Shown: positions 27,243-36,302, counted from the first letter of the stretch. The stretch: DNA of 64,000 nt from Agrobacterium pusense (GCF_900102105.1 NZ_FNBB01000003.1:434001-498000), one strand, 5' to 3'. The notes: a model not told the origin generated them from the letters alone. Made by a program: numbers and translations.

Positions 27243-28228
27243 CGGCTTTCTCCAATGCGGGGGTCAAGCCATGCCTGCAACAGGTCCACGGCTGCATTGA
27301 CGATGATAACGACGAGGGAGGAGAGAAGCAGAATGCCGAGCAGAACGCTGAAATCCCGCGCCATGACGGCTTCGAAAGCAAGGCGGCCAAGGCCGGGCCA
27401 GCTGAATACGGTTTCGACCACGACAGCACCACCAAGCAGGCCGCCAATATGCATGCCGGCCATGGTTGTGATGGGGATCAGCGCATTGCGCAGAATGTGG
27501 CGTGTGGTCAGCCTGATCGGTGAAACGCCCTTGGCACGAGCGGTGCGCACATAGTCCTGCGACTTCACCTCCAGCATCGCCGCGCGAGTGAGGCGGGCGT
27601 AGATCGCCAGAAAATAAAGTGCCAGCGACAGGGCGGGGAGGACAATATAGCGCAGCCGGTCCAGCAGGGCGGAAAACCTGGTGAGGCTGCTGCCAATGGT
27701 GCTGTCGCCACCCGAGGGAAGCCAGCCGAGCTTCACCGAAAAGGTAAGGATCAGCATCAACCCGATCCAGAAACCCGGTACGGAATAAAAGATCAACGAG
27801 CCGATGGAAATGATCCGATCAGGCAGCTTGCCGGAGAAAAGCGCCATGATGGAGCCGAGAAACACGCCGACGAAAATCGCAATGCCGAGCGCCGCGCCCA
27901 TCAAGGCAAGCGTGCCCGGCAGGCGCTGACCGATGAGATCAGCCACCGGCATGCCGTAGCGCGGCGAAAATCCGAGGCTGAACTGGGCGAGATTGCCGAG
28001 ATAATTCATCAGCTGGTGCAGGACCGGCAGGTCCAGCCCGAAACGATTGCGGATTTCCGCCATGGTTTCGACGGTCGCCGAACCCGCTTCCGCAGCCAGC
28101 ACATCTGCGGCATCGCCCGGCGCTAACTGCAGCAGGAAGAAGTTCAGAATGACGATACCGAGAACCGTCGGGACGGCCTGAATGGCCACCCGTTTCGCCT
28201 GCGATAAAATCCTTTTCGAATTTGACAT
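27239..28228 (-). CDS. Peptide-type ABC transporter permease (DppB-like)
   Basis: A 329-residue permease that opens the seven-gene minus-strand operon. It has an N-terminal helix (AVPTVLGIVILNFFLLQLAPG), FGLDLPVLHQLMNYLGNL, and the EAA loop (DYVRTARAKGVSPIR). The start at 28228 follows a GGAG site; the frame extends upstream to 28282 into the divergent promoter. Together with 24339-27242 it forms the only channel in the 8-38 kb region and is likely shared by three binding proteins. Confidence 0.9.
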   Translation of the reverse strand: MSNSKRILSQAKRVAIQAVPTVLGIVILNFFLLQLAPGDAADVLAAEAGSATVETMAEIRNRFGLDLPVLHQLMNYLGNLAQFSLGFSPRYGMPVADLIGQRLPGTLALMGAALGIAIFVGVFLGSIMALFSGKLPDRIISIGSLIFYSVPGFWIGLMLILTFSVKLGWLPSGGDSTIGSSLTRFSALLDRLRYIVLPALSLALYFLAIYARLTRAAMLEVKSQDYVRTARAKGVSPIRLTTRHILRNALIPITTMAGMHIGGLLGGAVVVETVFSWPGLGRLAFEAVMARDFSVLLGILLLSSLVVIIVNAAVDLLQAWLDPRIGESR

Positions 28229-28496
28229 CGGCTCCAGTCCGCAATCGTTAAAACATAAATCCGCTGGTGAAGGCACCGACATTAGTTGACTAATTTTATG
28301 GAATTTGTCAAAGAGTAATAGAATTATTTTCTGAAATTTACGGAAAATAGCGCCATAAAGAAAAGATAATTCCCATTATTGAGAATGGTTGGTTCACTAT
28401 CCCAATCTCGTCTCGTCCGAGGAACAAACTTCTTCCCAAGCGCAAGAGTTCAGTTTCGCCGGTTTTTTGCCGGTTCAATCAAGGAGAGGGTATCGC
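28229..28496. promoter_or_regulatory. Divergent promoter region with dyad operators
   Basis: A 268-base A/T-rich gap between the transporter operon (-) and the binding protein/desulfinase operon (+). It contains ATTAGT-TG-ACTAAT (28281-28294), TAAT-AGA-ATTA (28316-28326) and CCATT-N6-AATGG (28373-28388). Dyads of this type suit LysR-type regulators; the LysR gene at 20955 lies at the end of the minus operon. Open frames in the gap, such as the 5' extension from 28389, have no family features. Confidence 0.5.
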
Positions 28497-30104
28497 ATGA
28501 CTGTTTTCAACCAGACGACGCGGCGGGGATTTCTGCTGGCGTCGGTCGCCCTTGGCGTGGTGTCTTTGCCTGGGCTGAAGCTTCGCGCGGCAGAGCCTGC
28601 CAGTGGCGGAACAGCCACGTTGCTTATCTCGTCGGAACCGCCGGTGCTGACGACGATTGCGCACACGGCCTATAATTCCGTCTATATATCACCGAAGGTC
28701 ACCGAGGGTCTGCTGACCTATGATTTCGATCTCAATCCCAAGCCGCTGCTGGCAAAATCATGGGATGTGAGCGCGGATGGCCTGCGTTACACCTTCAAGC
28801 TGAGACCCGGCGTTAAATGGCATGACGGCAAGCCCTTCACATCCGCCGATGTGGCGTTCTCCATCAACGCCATCAAGGAAGTGCATCCGCGCGGCCGCAA
28901 CACATTCCTCAATCTGACTGCCGTCGAGACGCCGGACGAGCTGACGGCGGTGCTGGTGCTTTCCAAGCCCGCGCCCTACCTCATTACGGCGCTCGCCGCC
29001 GCTGAAACGCCGATCGTGCCGAAACACCTCTATGAAGGGACGAAAGTGACCGAAAACCCGGTCAATCTCGCACCCGTTGGCACCGGCCCGTTCAAGTTCA
29101 AGGAATGGGTACGCGGCAGCCATATCGTTTTCGAGCGCAATGCCGATTATTGGGATGCGCCGCGCCCTTATCTCGACAAGCTCATCGTACGCTTCATTCC
29201 TGATGCTTCCGCCCGCGCGATTGCCATTGAAACAGGCGAAATCGATCTCGCGCCCAGCACCCCGGTTGCCTATAGCGATCTCGACCGTTTGAAGGAGCTT
29301 CCGAGCCTCGGCTTCGAGACCAATGGCTATCAATATACCAACTCGATCAGCCGCGTGGAGTTCAACCTTGAAAAGGATGTCTTCAAGGACGTTCGCGTGC
29401 GCCGCGCTTTCGCGCATGTCATCGACCGCAACGTCATCTTCAACACCGTCAACTATGGTTACGGCGCGACGATCACCGGGCCGATCAATCCGAAGCTCAC
29501 GAAATGGTTCGTGGATGATCTGAAGACCTATCCGATCGATCTGAAGGCCGCCGAAGCGCTGCTCGATGAGGCCGGATACAAGCGTGGTGCCGATGGCATC
29601 CGTTTCAAGCTCAATCTGGATTACGTGCCGAGCACCGAGGCCTATCCGCGCGGCGCAGATTATATTCGCCAGGCGCTGGCGAAAGTCGGCGTTGATGTGA
29701 CAGTGCGCACGCAGGACTTCGCCACCTACACCAAGCGTATCTACACGGATCGCGACTTCGATTTTGCCTATGAGGGCATGAGCAATCTCTTCGATCCGAC
29801 CGTGGGTGTGCAGCGGCTTTATTGGTCAAAGAACTTCAAGAAGGGCGTGCCTTTCTCCAATGGCGCGGCTTACAGCAATCCCAAGGTGGATGCACTTCTT
29901 GAAGCGGCCGCCATCGAGATCGATCCCGACAAGCGCGTTGCGCAATGGAAGGAGATCCAGCAGATCCTCGTCGAGGATGTGCCGGCCATCGACATCGTCG
30001 CAGCACCTGAAATCACCATCTACAACAAGCGTATCGCCGATCACACCATCGGTGCCGAAGGTGTGGCGGGAAGCCTCGCCTTCGCGCATATCGCCGCATC
30101 CTGA
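28497..30104 (+). CDS. Peptide-type ABC substrate-binding protein with Tat signal
   Basis: A 535-residue family 5 binding protein starting at 28497 after AAGGAGAGG. The signal MTVFNQTTRRGFLLASVALG contains a twin-arginine motif, with cleavage probably after LRAA near residue 32. The body carries GVKWHDGKPFTSADVAFSI, GTGPFKFKEWVRGSHI and FDPTVGVQRLYWSKNFKKG. It resembles the proteins at 15530 and 17951. It is divergent from the permease/ATPase genes and heads an operon with a DszB-like and a DszC-like gene. Confidence 0.9.
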   Translation: MTVFNQTTRRGFLLASVALGVVSLPGLKLRAAEPASGGTATLLISSEPPVLTTIAHTAYNSVYISPKVTEGLLTYDFDLNPKPLLAKSWDVSADGLRYTFKLRPGVKWHDGKPFTSADVAFSINAIKEVHPRGRNTFLNLTAVETPDELTAVLVLSKPAPYLITALAAAETPIVPKHLYEGTKVTENPVNLAPVGTGPFKFKEWVRGSHIVFERNADYWDAPRPYLDKLIVRFIPDASARAIAIETGEIDLAPSTPVAYSDLDRLKELPSLGFETNGYQYTNSISRVEFNLEKDVFKDVRVRRAFAHVIDRNVIFNTVNYGYGATITGPINPKLTKWFVDDLKTYPIDLKAAEALLDEAGYKRGADGIRFKLNLDYVPSTEAYPRGADYIRQALAKVGVDVTVRTQDFATYTKRIYTDRDFDFAYEGMSNLFDPTVGVQRLYWSKNFKKGVPFSNGAAYSNPKVDALLEAAAIEIDPDKRVAQWKEIQQILVEDVPAIDIVAAPEITIYNKRIADHTIGAEGVAGSLAFAHIAAS

Positions 30105-30117
30105 TCGTCTCACCAGA

Positions 30118-30144
30118 CCCGGCTCGCCCCTGCGGCGGGCCGGG
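30118..30144 (+). other. Intercistronic stem-loop after the binding protein gene
   Basis: An 11-bp stem (CCCGGCTCGCC/GGCGGGCCGGG, one G-U pair) with a 5-base loop and no T run, in the 109-base gap before the desulfinase-like gene. Such structures often keep binding protein mRNA levels above those of downstream genes. Confidence 0.5.
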
Positions 30145-30213
30145 ATGTCTCCCTTCAGCCGACGGGCGCCGCAGCTTCGCTTTCCGGTGCCATCGTTTCA
30201 TTGAGGCCATTCC

Positions 30214-31245
30214 ATGAGCACGTCACTTTCTGAAATCTGGTACACACGCTGCCCGGTGCCCACGCCAGTGGGGCTCGCGGCGCAGCTGGGTTATCTCGAG
30301 CAGACCTTCAAAGAGGCCGGCATAGCGCTGAAATCCATCATCGACTCTCCTGACCGTTCCGTTCGCCAGAGCCATTTCAACCACACGCTGGAATGGTCGT
30401 TCCGCCATGGCGGCAATGTGCCGCCTATCCGTGCCCGCTCGGAAGGGCGTTATACGCGTCTCATCGGGGTGACGTGGACGGATGAGTTTCAGGCGATCAT
30501 CACCCTGCCGGAAACCGGTATCCGTTCGCTTGCCGATCTGGTCGGTCGCCGTTTCGGCGTGCCGCGCCGGCCGGAGGGCATCGTCGATTTCATGCGGGCG
30601 ACGGCGCTGAAGGGCATCGTTTCGGCGCTCTCGCTGGAAGGGCTGAAGGTCGAGGATATCGAACTCAAGGATATTGTCATCAAGGATTCGGTGCTCGCCT
30701 CGCAGGAAGGGCCGTCGCTGTTCGGCCTGAAGCGCCGGCAATCCTTCGGCGAGGAGGTCATCGCGCTCCTGCGCGGCGAGGTCGATGCGATTTTTGTCAA
30801 GGGAACGGCTGGCATTGCCGCCGCGAACCTGATCGGTGCGGTGCAGGTTGCGGAGTTCGGTTTTCACCCCGATCCGAAGATACGCATCAATTCCGGTTCG
30901 CCCCGGGTGTTGACGGTGGATGGGCGGCTTGCCGATGAGCGTCCCGATCTGGTCGAGCGGCTGGTTGCTGCCATCGGCAAAGCCTCGCTCTGGGCGGAGC
31001 AGCACCCCGAGGAGACGCGTCGTTTCATCGCGCGTGAGGCTGGCGCGACGGAGGAACAGGTTCTGGCCGCCAACGGCGCGGAGGTTCACCGCCATCTTGG
31101 CCTTGGTCTTGATGCCGACCTTGTCGGTGCCGTGGGCCATTACAAGGACTTCCTGCACCAGTGGGGCTTCCTTGAAAACGACTTCAATCTTGGCGCCTGG
31201 ATCGATGATCGTTTCGTTACGGCGAACGAAAGGGCGGTGGCATGA
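30214..31245 (+). CDS. DszB-like sulfinate desulfinase homologue (second copy)
   Basis: A 343-residue paralogue of the protein at 11062, again with no signal peptide. The residues corresponding to the DszB catalytic set are Cys13 (WYTRCPVPTP), His54 (RQSHFNH), Arg64 and the Gly66-Gly67 pair (SFRHGGNVPP). His-to-Arg spacing is 10, as in DszB. Both copies share FHPDPKIRIN and LKGIVSAL segments. It lies between a Tat-exported binding protein and a DszC-like monooxygenase, and overlaps the latter by 4 bases. The proposal is a cytoplasmic C-S lyase releasing sulfite; a cytoplasmic ligand sensor or misrouted binding protein is the alternative. Confidence 0.7.
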   Translation: MSTSLSEIWYTRCPVPTPVGLAAQLGYLEQTFKEAGIALKSIIDSPDRSVRQSHFNHTLEWSFRHGGNVPPIRARSEGRYTRLIGVTWTDEFQAIITLPETGIRSLADLVGRRFGVPRRPEGIVDFMRATALKGIVSALSLEGLKVEDIELKDIVIKDSVLASQEGPSLFGLKRRQSFGEEVIALLRGEVDAIFVKGTAGIAAANLIGAVQVAEFGFHPDPKIRINSGSPRVLTVDGRLADERPDLVERLVAAIGKASLWAEQHPEETRRFIAREAGATEEQVLAANGAEVHRHLGLGLDADLVGAVGHYKDFLHQWGFLENDFNLGAWIDDRFVTANERAVA

Positions 31246-32420
31246 GTGTTGCACTTTCCGCCGTTCCGAAGGCGCCGGCGCAGCGAGCGGATCCCGTGGC
31301 AGTGGCAACCGCGCTGGCCGAAGATTTCAGCCTGACGGCTGCGGACCATGACAAAAGCGGTGAATTCGCTGCGGGTAATTTCGAGGCGCTTTTCAAATCA
31401 GGCCTGCTCGGTCTTGTCACGGCTGAGAAGGATGGCGGCTGGGGCGAGGGCATGGAAACGACCCATGCCGTCATCACAACCATCGCCAAGGGCGATCCAT
31501 CGACCGCTCTCATCCTCGCCATGCATTATAGCGTCCATGCCGCGATCCGGCGCGGCAAGTGGCCAGCGGTACTGGCCGCAAGGGTGCTGGCCGCCAATGG
31601 CCGGGAATTGGCACTCCTCAACAACGCGCAGGCAGAGCCGGGTGTCGGTTCGCCGGCCCATGGCGGCCTGCCGGAAACAACGGCGCGAATTGAGGGCGAT
31701 GTCTGGGTCGTCAACGGCCGCAAGAGCTTCGTGACTGGCCTGCCGGGCCTGAAATGGGCGATCGTGCTTGCCGTGACGACGGAAGAGTCGCCGCGCCTCA
31801 TCCAGCTTCTGGTTCCTCTCGACGCGACTGGAATCACCCAGGAAAAGGCATGGGAAGCGACCGGCATGTACGCCACCGCCAGTCACGATCTGGTGTTGGA
31901 GGACGTCAGGGTGCCACTTGCCGATATCGTGGCCGAGCAACCGGCGGATGAGCCGCTGCGGCGCGATGAAGTGGACGGTTACAATTTCTTCGTGCTGCTG
32001 GCTTCCGTCTATCACGGCGTCGCGCTCTCGGCGCGGGACGATCTGCTGCGCCATCTTAATGGTCATGTTCCGGCGAGTCTCGGGGCACCGCTGTCCTCCA
32101 TCCCCCGCATTCAGGAAGGTCTCGGTCAGATCGAAGTATTGCTGGCGGCGAACAGACGCCTGCTTGCGTCCGTCGCCCGGGATATCGATGTGGGGGAGAG
32201 AGTGGGAACCGATGCACTGGCCGTTCGCCATGTCGTGATTGACAATGCGGTGGCGGTGACGGATCTGGCTCTGGAACTGGGCGGCAATCGCGGCCTGCGC
32301 CGGGACTACCATCTTGAGCGCCATCACCGCGATGCCATCACGGCACGGGCGCACGCGCCGCAGAGCCATATGATCCGCACGATCCTTGGCCGCCAGAGCA
32401 TCAAGGCAGCCGGTGGCTGA
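31242..32420 (+). CDS. DszC/SfnB-like flavin monooxygenase of acyl-CoA dehydrogenase fold
   Basis: A 392-residue protein. It opens with DPVAVATALAEDF and LLGLVTAEKDGGWG, close in style to DszC (DPVAVARGLAEKW, LLSLLVPREYGGWG, recalled from memory). It has the LAMHYSVH histidine, WVVNGRKSFVTG, and a C-terminal RDAITARAHAP segment in place of the DszC RTHSLHDP active-site stretch. It overlaps the DszB-like gene by ATGA, so the two are translationally coupled. Function as a sulfur or thioether oxygenase is inferred; an acyl-CoA dehydrogenase role is unlikely without the catalytic glutamate region and with no CoA-linked neighbours. Confidence 0.8.
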   Translation: MSVALSAVPKAPAQRADPVAVATALAEDFSLTAADHDKSGEFAAGNFEALFKSGLLGLVTAEKDGGWGEGMETTHAVITTIAKGDPSTALILAMHYSVHAAIRRGKWPAVLAARVLAANGRELALLNNAQAEPGVGSPAHGGLPETTARIEGDVWVVNGRKSFVTGLPGLKWAIVLAVTTEESPRLIQLLVPLDATGITQEKAWEATGMYATASHDLVLEDVRVPLADIVAEQPADEPLRRDEVDGYNFFVLLASVYHGVALSARDDLLRHLNGHVPASLGAPLSSIPRIQEGLGQIEVLLAANRRLLASVARDIDVGERVGTDALAVRHVVIDNAVAVTDLALELGGNRGLRRDYHLERHHRDAITARAHAPQSHMIRTILGRQSIKAAGG

Positions 32421-32434
32421 CCGGAGAAGGCATT

Positions 32435-32462
32435 GGGCGGCCCTGTTTCAGCAGGGTCGCCC
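32435..32462. terminator. Hairpin between convergent genes
   Basis: An 11-bp stem (GGGCGGCCCTG/CAGGGTCGCCC, one G-T mismatch) with a 6-base loop sits between the stops at 32420 (+) and 32478 (-). No strong T run, so termination may be partly factor-dependent. Confidence 0.5.
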
Positions 32463-32477
32463 GGCAGCGTCACCGCA

Positions 32478-33548
32478 TCAATCCCGCAGCAGCGGCAGCA
32501 GCCTGTCGCCCTGTCGCTCAATTTCTTTCAGATAGGGCGTATCGGACAGCACGAAATGGGTGATTCCCAACTCACGATACTTCTTGAGCGACGTTGCGAC
32601 ATCTTCCGCTGATCCTACAAGCCAGGTCGTCCCGGCGCCGCCGCCACCGAATTTGCCCGGAGCGGTGTAAAGATTGTCGTCCAGCACGTCGCTCTGCCGG
32701 TGCAAGTCCAGAAGGCGGCGCTGGCCGACTGCGACTGCCTGAAGATGGTCGTTCCAGCGCACGCCATTGTTTGCGGCCATCTCGGCAACCTTTGCTTCCG
32801 CATCGCGCCACGCCTCGGCGGTCGTTTCGCGCACCAGCGTGGTGATCCGCAGGCCGAATTGCAGCGGCGGCAGATCGCGGCCGAGCGTTTCACTGAGGTA
32901 CCTGAGCCGTTCTATCCGCTCACGCACACCGGCGAGCGGCTCTCCCCAGAAAAGCTGCACGTCGGCCTCGGTTGCGGCAACCTGCTCGGCTGCTTCGGAA
33001 GCGCCGCCGAAATAGAGTTTGGGATGCGGCCTGCCTTCGCGCGGCGCGATGCGCGGCAGGACAGTGGAGTTCTTCACCCGGAAATGCTCACCTTCGAACG
33101 AGACGTTTTCCTCCGTCCAGAGCCGCCGCACCAGCCGCATGAATTCTTTCGTGCGGGCATAACGCTGCGCCTGATCGCCTTCTTCGTCGCCATAGGCCGC
33201 AAGCTCATCCCTGCCGGAGACGATGTTGATCCTGACCCTGCCACCCGAAAGCTGGTCGAGGGTGGCGGCTGCCGATGCGAGGTTGGCCGGTTTCCAGTAG
33301 CCGGGGCGGATGGCGATCAGCGGTTCGAATGTGGTGGTGCGCGCAGTAAGCGCCGCCGCCACCGTGAAAGTGTCGGGTCTTCCCCAACCCGTGCCGACCA
33401 GCGCGCCTTTCCAGCCATGGGTTTCAAGCGCCCTGGCATGGCCCGTCAACGTGTCGAGACTGTTGTGATTATCGCTGACGGCATCGCCACGGTGACCGGG
33501 TTTGACGTCATTGGGGATGTACCAGAGAAATTCGCTCGTGCTGCTCAC
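32478..33548 (-). CDS. LLM flavin monooxygenase, SsuD-like (alkanesulfonate monooxygenase group)
   Basis: A 356-residue protein from a GTG at 33548, where SsuD-like sequence begins (TSEFLWYIPNDV). It carries TARTTTFEPLIAIRPGYWKP, LDQLSGGRVRINIVSG, LYFGGASEAAEQVAA, and GGGGAGTTWLVGSAEDVA before the C-terminal helix. SsuD-type enzymes use FMNH2 to release sulfite from alkanesulfonates. The frame is open to an ATG at 33746, but that stretch is unlike SsuD and its first codon overlaps the A/T-rich CTATA promoter element. Transcribed towards the DszC-like gene; likely partner reductase at 36453. Confidence 0.82.
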   Translation of the reverse strand: MSSTSEFLWYIPNDVKPGHRGDAVSDNHNSLDTLTGHARALETHGWKGALVGTGWGRPDTFTVAAALTARTTTFEPLIAIRPGYWKPANLASAAATLDQLSGGRVRINIVSGRDELAAYGDEEGDQAQRYARTKEFMRLVRRLWTEENVSFEGEHFRVKNSTVLPRIAPREGRPHPKLYFGGASEAAEQVAATEADVQLFWGEPLAGVRERIERLRYLSETLGRDLPPLQFGLRITTLVRETTAEAWRDAEAKVAEMAANNGVRWNDHLQAVAVGQRRLLDLHRQSDVLDDNLYTAPGKFGGGGAGTTWLVGSAEDVATSLKKYRELGITHFVLSDTPYLKEIERQGDRLLPLLRD

Positions 33549-33746
33549 ATTATCCGCCTGAATTTTCGTTTGTGGTGCGGCGGAGCGGCTCTGCGAAAGC
33601 CCGGCCTCTGCCACTTGGGCTACGGGAAGCGCAAGCCTACCCACGTGCGAGAATGGCAAAGCGGCGACGGCCCGGCGAAGCAGCGACGTTTCTTTTGTTG
33701 TCCGGCAGAGGAAAAGCTTTCCGTCTGGGAAGCCTAAATTGCACAT

Positions 33747-33768
33747 ATTTTCTATATAAAAAATTTGA
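33747..33768 (-). promoter_or_regulatory. CTATAGAA-type promoter/operator element (inverted copy)
   Basis: On the minus strand this reads TTTTTTATATAGAAAATAT, matching the TATCTATAGAAAATG block at 10993 and the block at 36351. It faces the SsuD-like gene at 33548. The remaining gap 33549-33944 shows no convincing gene, only weak extensions of neighbours. Confidence 0.4.
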
Positions 33769-33944
33769 GGAAATGATTTCCTCTGACGGACATTATCTTG
33801 GGAACCGAGAACGTATTTTCTGAACTATCGGATTTGTCTGGATCGTTTTTTCTCGTGCATCCAAAAGGTGAGCAAGGCGATAGTCGACTGGAATCATAAA
33901 ATTCACCATGCTTGGTGCACTCGCACACAACCTACGGAGCAGGC

Positions 33945-34547
33945 ATGTGTACCACCTTGATTGTTCCTGGCCTGAATGGTTCGGATGAAGGGCACTGGCA
34001 GCGACATTGGTTGCTGGATGATCCCGATGCCCAACTGGTCGATCAGGACAATTGGCAATGCCCGGTTCTCGACGACTGGCTTGACCGTCTGGAGGCAGCG
34101 CTGGCGACCGTCGAAAGTGCTTATATCGTCGCCCACAGCCTCGGTTGCCTGTTGGTGGCGAATATGGCGTCTCGACCCTCCGCCGCAAAGATCAGGGGCG
34201 CGCTTCTGGTTGCACCCGCTCATCTCGACCGCGTGGAGGCGATGCATCCCTGTATTGTGCGGTTCGGCGCATTTCCGCAGCAGCCGCTTGCTTTTCCGAG
34301 CCTCGTCGTGGGCAGTATGAACGATCCCTACATGGATGCCGAAGAGCTTTCGCGCAGTGCCAGCCTGTGGGGGAGCGATCTCATCAATCTCGGCGCCGTC
34401 GGGCATATCAATATTGCCAGCGGCTACGGACGATGGCCCGAGGGTTATGCTCTGCTCGAACGGCTGAAGATGGGTAACGCACCCGCAAAGGCGGGGACCC
34501 GATCGAGGTCGAACACACTGAGTGCGCTCAGTGATGCGTATTTTTGA
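33945..34547 (+). CDS. Alpha/beta hydrolase of the RBBP9/YdeN family
   Basis: A 200-residue small serine hydrolase from 33945, preceded by GGAG; the frame extends back to 33912. It has the family opening IVPGLNGSDEGHWQ, the nucleophile Ser65 in VAHSLGC, an Asp in GSMNDPYM and a His in VGHINIASGYGRWPEG, completing a triad. Substrates of this family are poorly known. It stands alone between the SsuD-like gene (-) and the second SsuD-like operon (+), and is not obviously part of the sulfur pathway. Confidence 0.87.
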   Translation: MCTTLIVPGLNGSDEGHWQRHWLLDDPDAQLVDQDNWQCPVLDDWLDRLEAALATVESAYIVAHSLGCLLVANMASRPSAAKIRGALLVAPAHLDRVEAMHPCIVRFGAFPQQPLAFPSLVVGSMNDPYMDAEELSRSASLWGSDLINLGAVGHINIASGYGRWPEGYALLERLKMGNAPAKAGTRSRSNTLSALSDAYF

Positions 34548-34736
34548 AGAGAAGAGTGGTCGTTTGCGGTCCATGTACTGCCATTGGCCGTCGGAAACGG
34601 ATTTTTTCCCTCACGCCGCAAGCTTGGTCCACATTTGCCGATGATCCTCTAATAATAGAATAGTAATTTTATCGAAAATATTGACGATTTTGGATGATCG
34701 CCTGAGGATGGAGCGAGTAGAGCAAAGGAGGCGCAC

Positions 34737-34934
34737 ATGCCGCAGGGACTTCATGCGTTTACTTTCGATCTGTTCGGTTTGACCCGGCGTCAGCCGCATG
34801 ACGAGGAACGGGTCAGCCTTCATCCCTTGGACCATTCCGGACGTATCAGGCGAGAAAAAAGCGATCTCGAACTCGAGCGGGAAGAAATCTGCGAAATGAA
34901 TTTTGCAATGCTCGGCCTTTACCCGGTCTTCTGA
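34737..34934 (+). CDS. Small unrecognised ORF (65 residues), possible leader
   Basis: A 65-residue frame with an excellent ribosome site, AAAGGAGG, 5 bases before its ATG. The predicted protein begins MPQGLHAFTFDLFGL and has a charged middle (RIRREKSDLELEREE). No family is recognised, and there is no signal or membrane helix. It lies downstream of an A/T-rich promoter-like block (34648-34682) and 168 bases upstream of the SsuD-like gene; a small hairpin (GGAGAG-AAA-CTCTCC) is at 34982-34996. It could be a real small protein or a translated leader. Coding status is uncertain. Confidence 0.4.
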   Translation: MPQGLHAFTFDLFGLTRRQPHDEERVSLHPLDHSGRIRREKSDLELEREEICEMNFAMLGLYPVF

Positions 34935-35102
34935 CGGCTATTGGCGAAGGCTTCGTTTCGCTTCGCAGGGCGGGTTATCCGGGAGAGAAACTCTCCATGC
35001 CGAATGGAAATTGGAACAAAATTTCTTAAACGCGCCGGGGAATTGGCTACCCTTTATCATCAGAACGCATTGCCCGAAGGGCGGATTGCAAAGGACCAGC
35101 CG

Positions 35103-36272
35103 ATGAGCACAGCCGACAAACCCCTCGATTTTCTTTGGTTCATTCCCTCGTCGGGCGACGGTAGTTATCTGGGCTCCGACGATCTCGCGCGTCCTGCCGA
35201 TCCCGGCTATTTTCGCGAAATCGCGCAGGCTGCCGATCGGCTGGGTTATTCCGGCGTGCTCATTCCAACCGGCGTCGCCTGCGAGGAATCCTTCATTCTC
35301 GCGGCCAATCTTGCGGCTTATACCGAGAAGCTGAAATTCCTCGTTGCCATCCGTCCGGGCGTTGCGTCACCCGCCTATTATGCCCGGCTGGCCTCCACGC
35401 TTGATCGTGTTTCCCATGGACGGCTGCTTCTCAACATCGTGGTTGGCGGCAGCGCGCAGGAACTGGGCGGCGACGGCATTTTCCTGCCGCATGACGAACG
35501 TTACGACCATGCCGACGAGTTCTTCCAGGTTTTCAATTCACTGATCGAAACCGGCAAGGGGAGCCTGGACGGCAAATATATCAAGGCGGTGGACGCAAGG
35601 CTCGGCCTGCCGCCGGTACAGGAGCCGCGCCCGCCGCTTTATTTCGGCGGCTCTTCCGATGCCGGCATCGAGTTTTCGGCTGGTATCACCGACAAATATC
35701 TCACCTGGGGCGAGCCGCCGGCACAGGTCGCTGAAAAAATCGCCAAGGTACGTGCGGCCGCCGCCAAAAAGGGCCGCGAGGTAACCTTCGGCATTCGCCT
35801 GCATTTCATCGTGCGTGAAACCGACGAGGAGGCCTGGGCCGATGCCGACAGGCTGATTTCGAAGCTCTCCGACGAGACCATTGCGTCTGCTCAGGAAGTA
35901 TTCTCCAAAGCGTCGGATTCCGTCGGGCAAGCGCGGATGCAGGCGTTGCACAACGGCCGACGCGACCGGCTCGAGGTTTCCCCGAACCTGTGGGCGGGCA
36001 TCGGGCTCGTCCGTTCGGGCGCCGGCACGGCGCTGGTCGGTTCGCCGAAGACGGTTGCGGCGAGACTGCGGGAATATCAGGCGCTCGGCATCGATACCGT
36101 CATTGCGTCCGGTTATCCTCATCTCGAGGAAGCCTATCGCGTTTCCGAACTGTTGTTCCCGGAAATCGGGCTCGGCGGACCGCGCGATCAGATCCGCTCG
36201 TCATTCGGAACAAAGCAGGTCTTTGGCGGCGGTGGCCATGGCGGCAACGTCAAGCTTGTATCCGGGTCCTGA
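35103..36272 (+). CDS. SsuD-like FMNH2-dependent alkanesulfonate monooxygenase
   Basis: A 389-residue LLM enzyme starting at 35103 after AAGGA. The opening [18 protein letters not shown] resembles the SsuD start (FWFLPTHGDG). It also shows [58 protein letters not shown] and [20 protein letters not shown], where the Arg is part of the SsuD active-site arginine group. SsuD converts alkanesulfonates to aldehyde and sulfite. It heads a group with a flavin reductase and a short DszC-like protein. No ssuABC transporter is in the window. Longer N-terminal frame to 34941 is rejected. Confidence 0.88.
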   Translation: MSTADKPLDFLWFIPSSGDGSYLGSDDLARPADPGYFREIAQAADRLGYSGVLIPTGVACEESFILAANLAAYTEKLKFLVAIRPGVASPAYYARLASTLDRVSHGRLLLNIVVGGSAQELGGDGIFLPHDERYDHADEFFQVFNSLIETGKGSLDGKYIKAVDARLGLPPVQEPRPPLYFGGSSDAGIEFSAGITDKYLTWGEPPAQVAEKIAKVRAAAAKKGREVTFGIRLHFIVRETDEEAWADADRLISKLSDETIASAQEVFSKASDSVGQARMQALHNGRRDRLEVSPNLWAGIGLVRSGAGTALVGSPKTVAARLREYQALGIDTVIASGYPHLEEAYRVSELLFPEIGLGGPRDQIRSSFGTKQVFGGGGHGGNVKLVSGS

Positions 36273-36302
36273 ATGGCCTGCGAAAGGCAGGCCATTCTTC
36301 TT
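36271..36302 (+). terminator. Terminator-like hairpin overlapping the SsuD-like stop
   Basis: A perfect 11-bp stem (GAATGGCCTGC/GCAGGCCATTC) with a 5-base loop, followed by TTCTT. It begins within the stop codon of the SsuD-like gene. Confidence 0.7.

Noticed and set aside
33549..33746. N-terminal extension of the SsuD-like gene to ATG 33746
   Set aside because: The extra 66 codons do not resemble SsuD proteins, have no transit or signal function, and the ATG falls inside a promoter-like A/T block.
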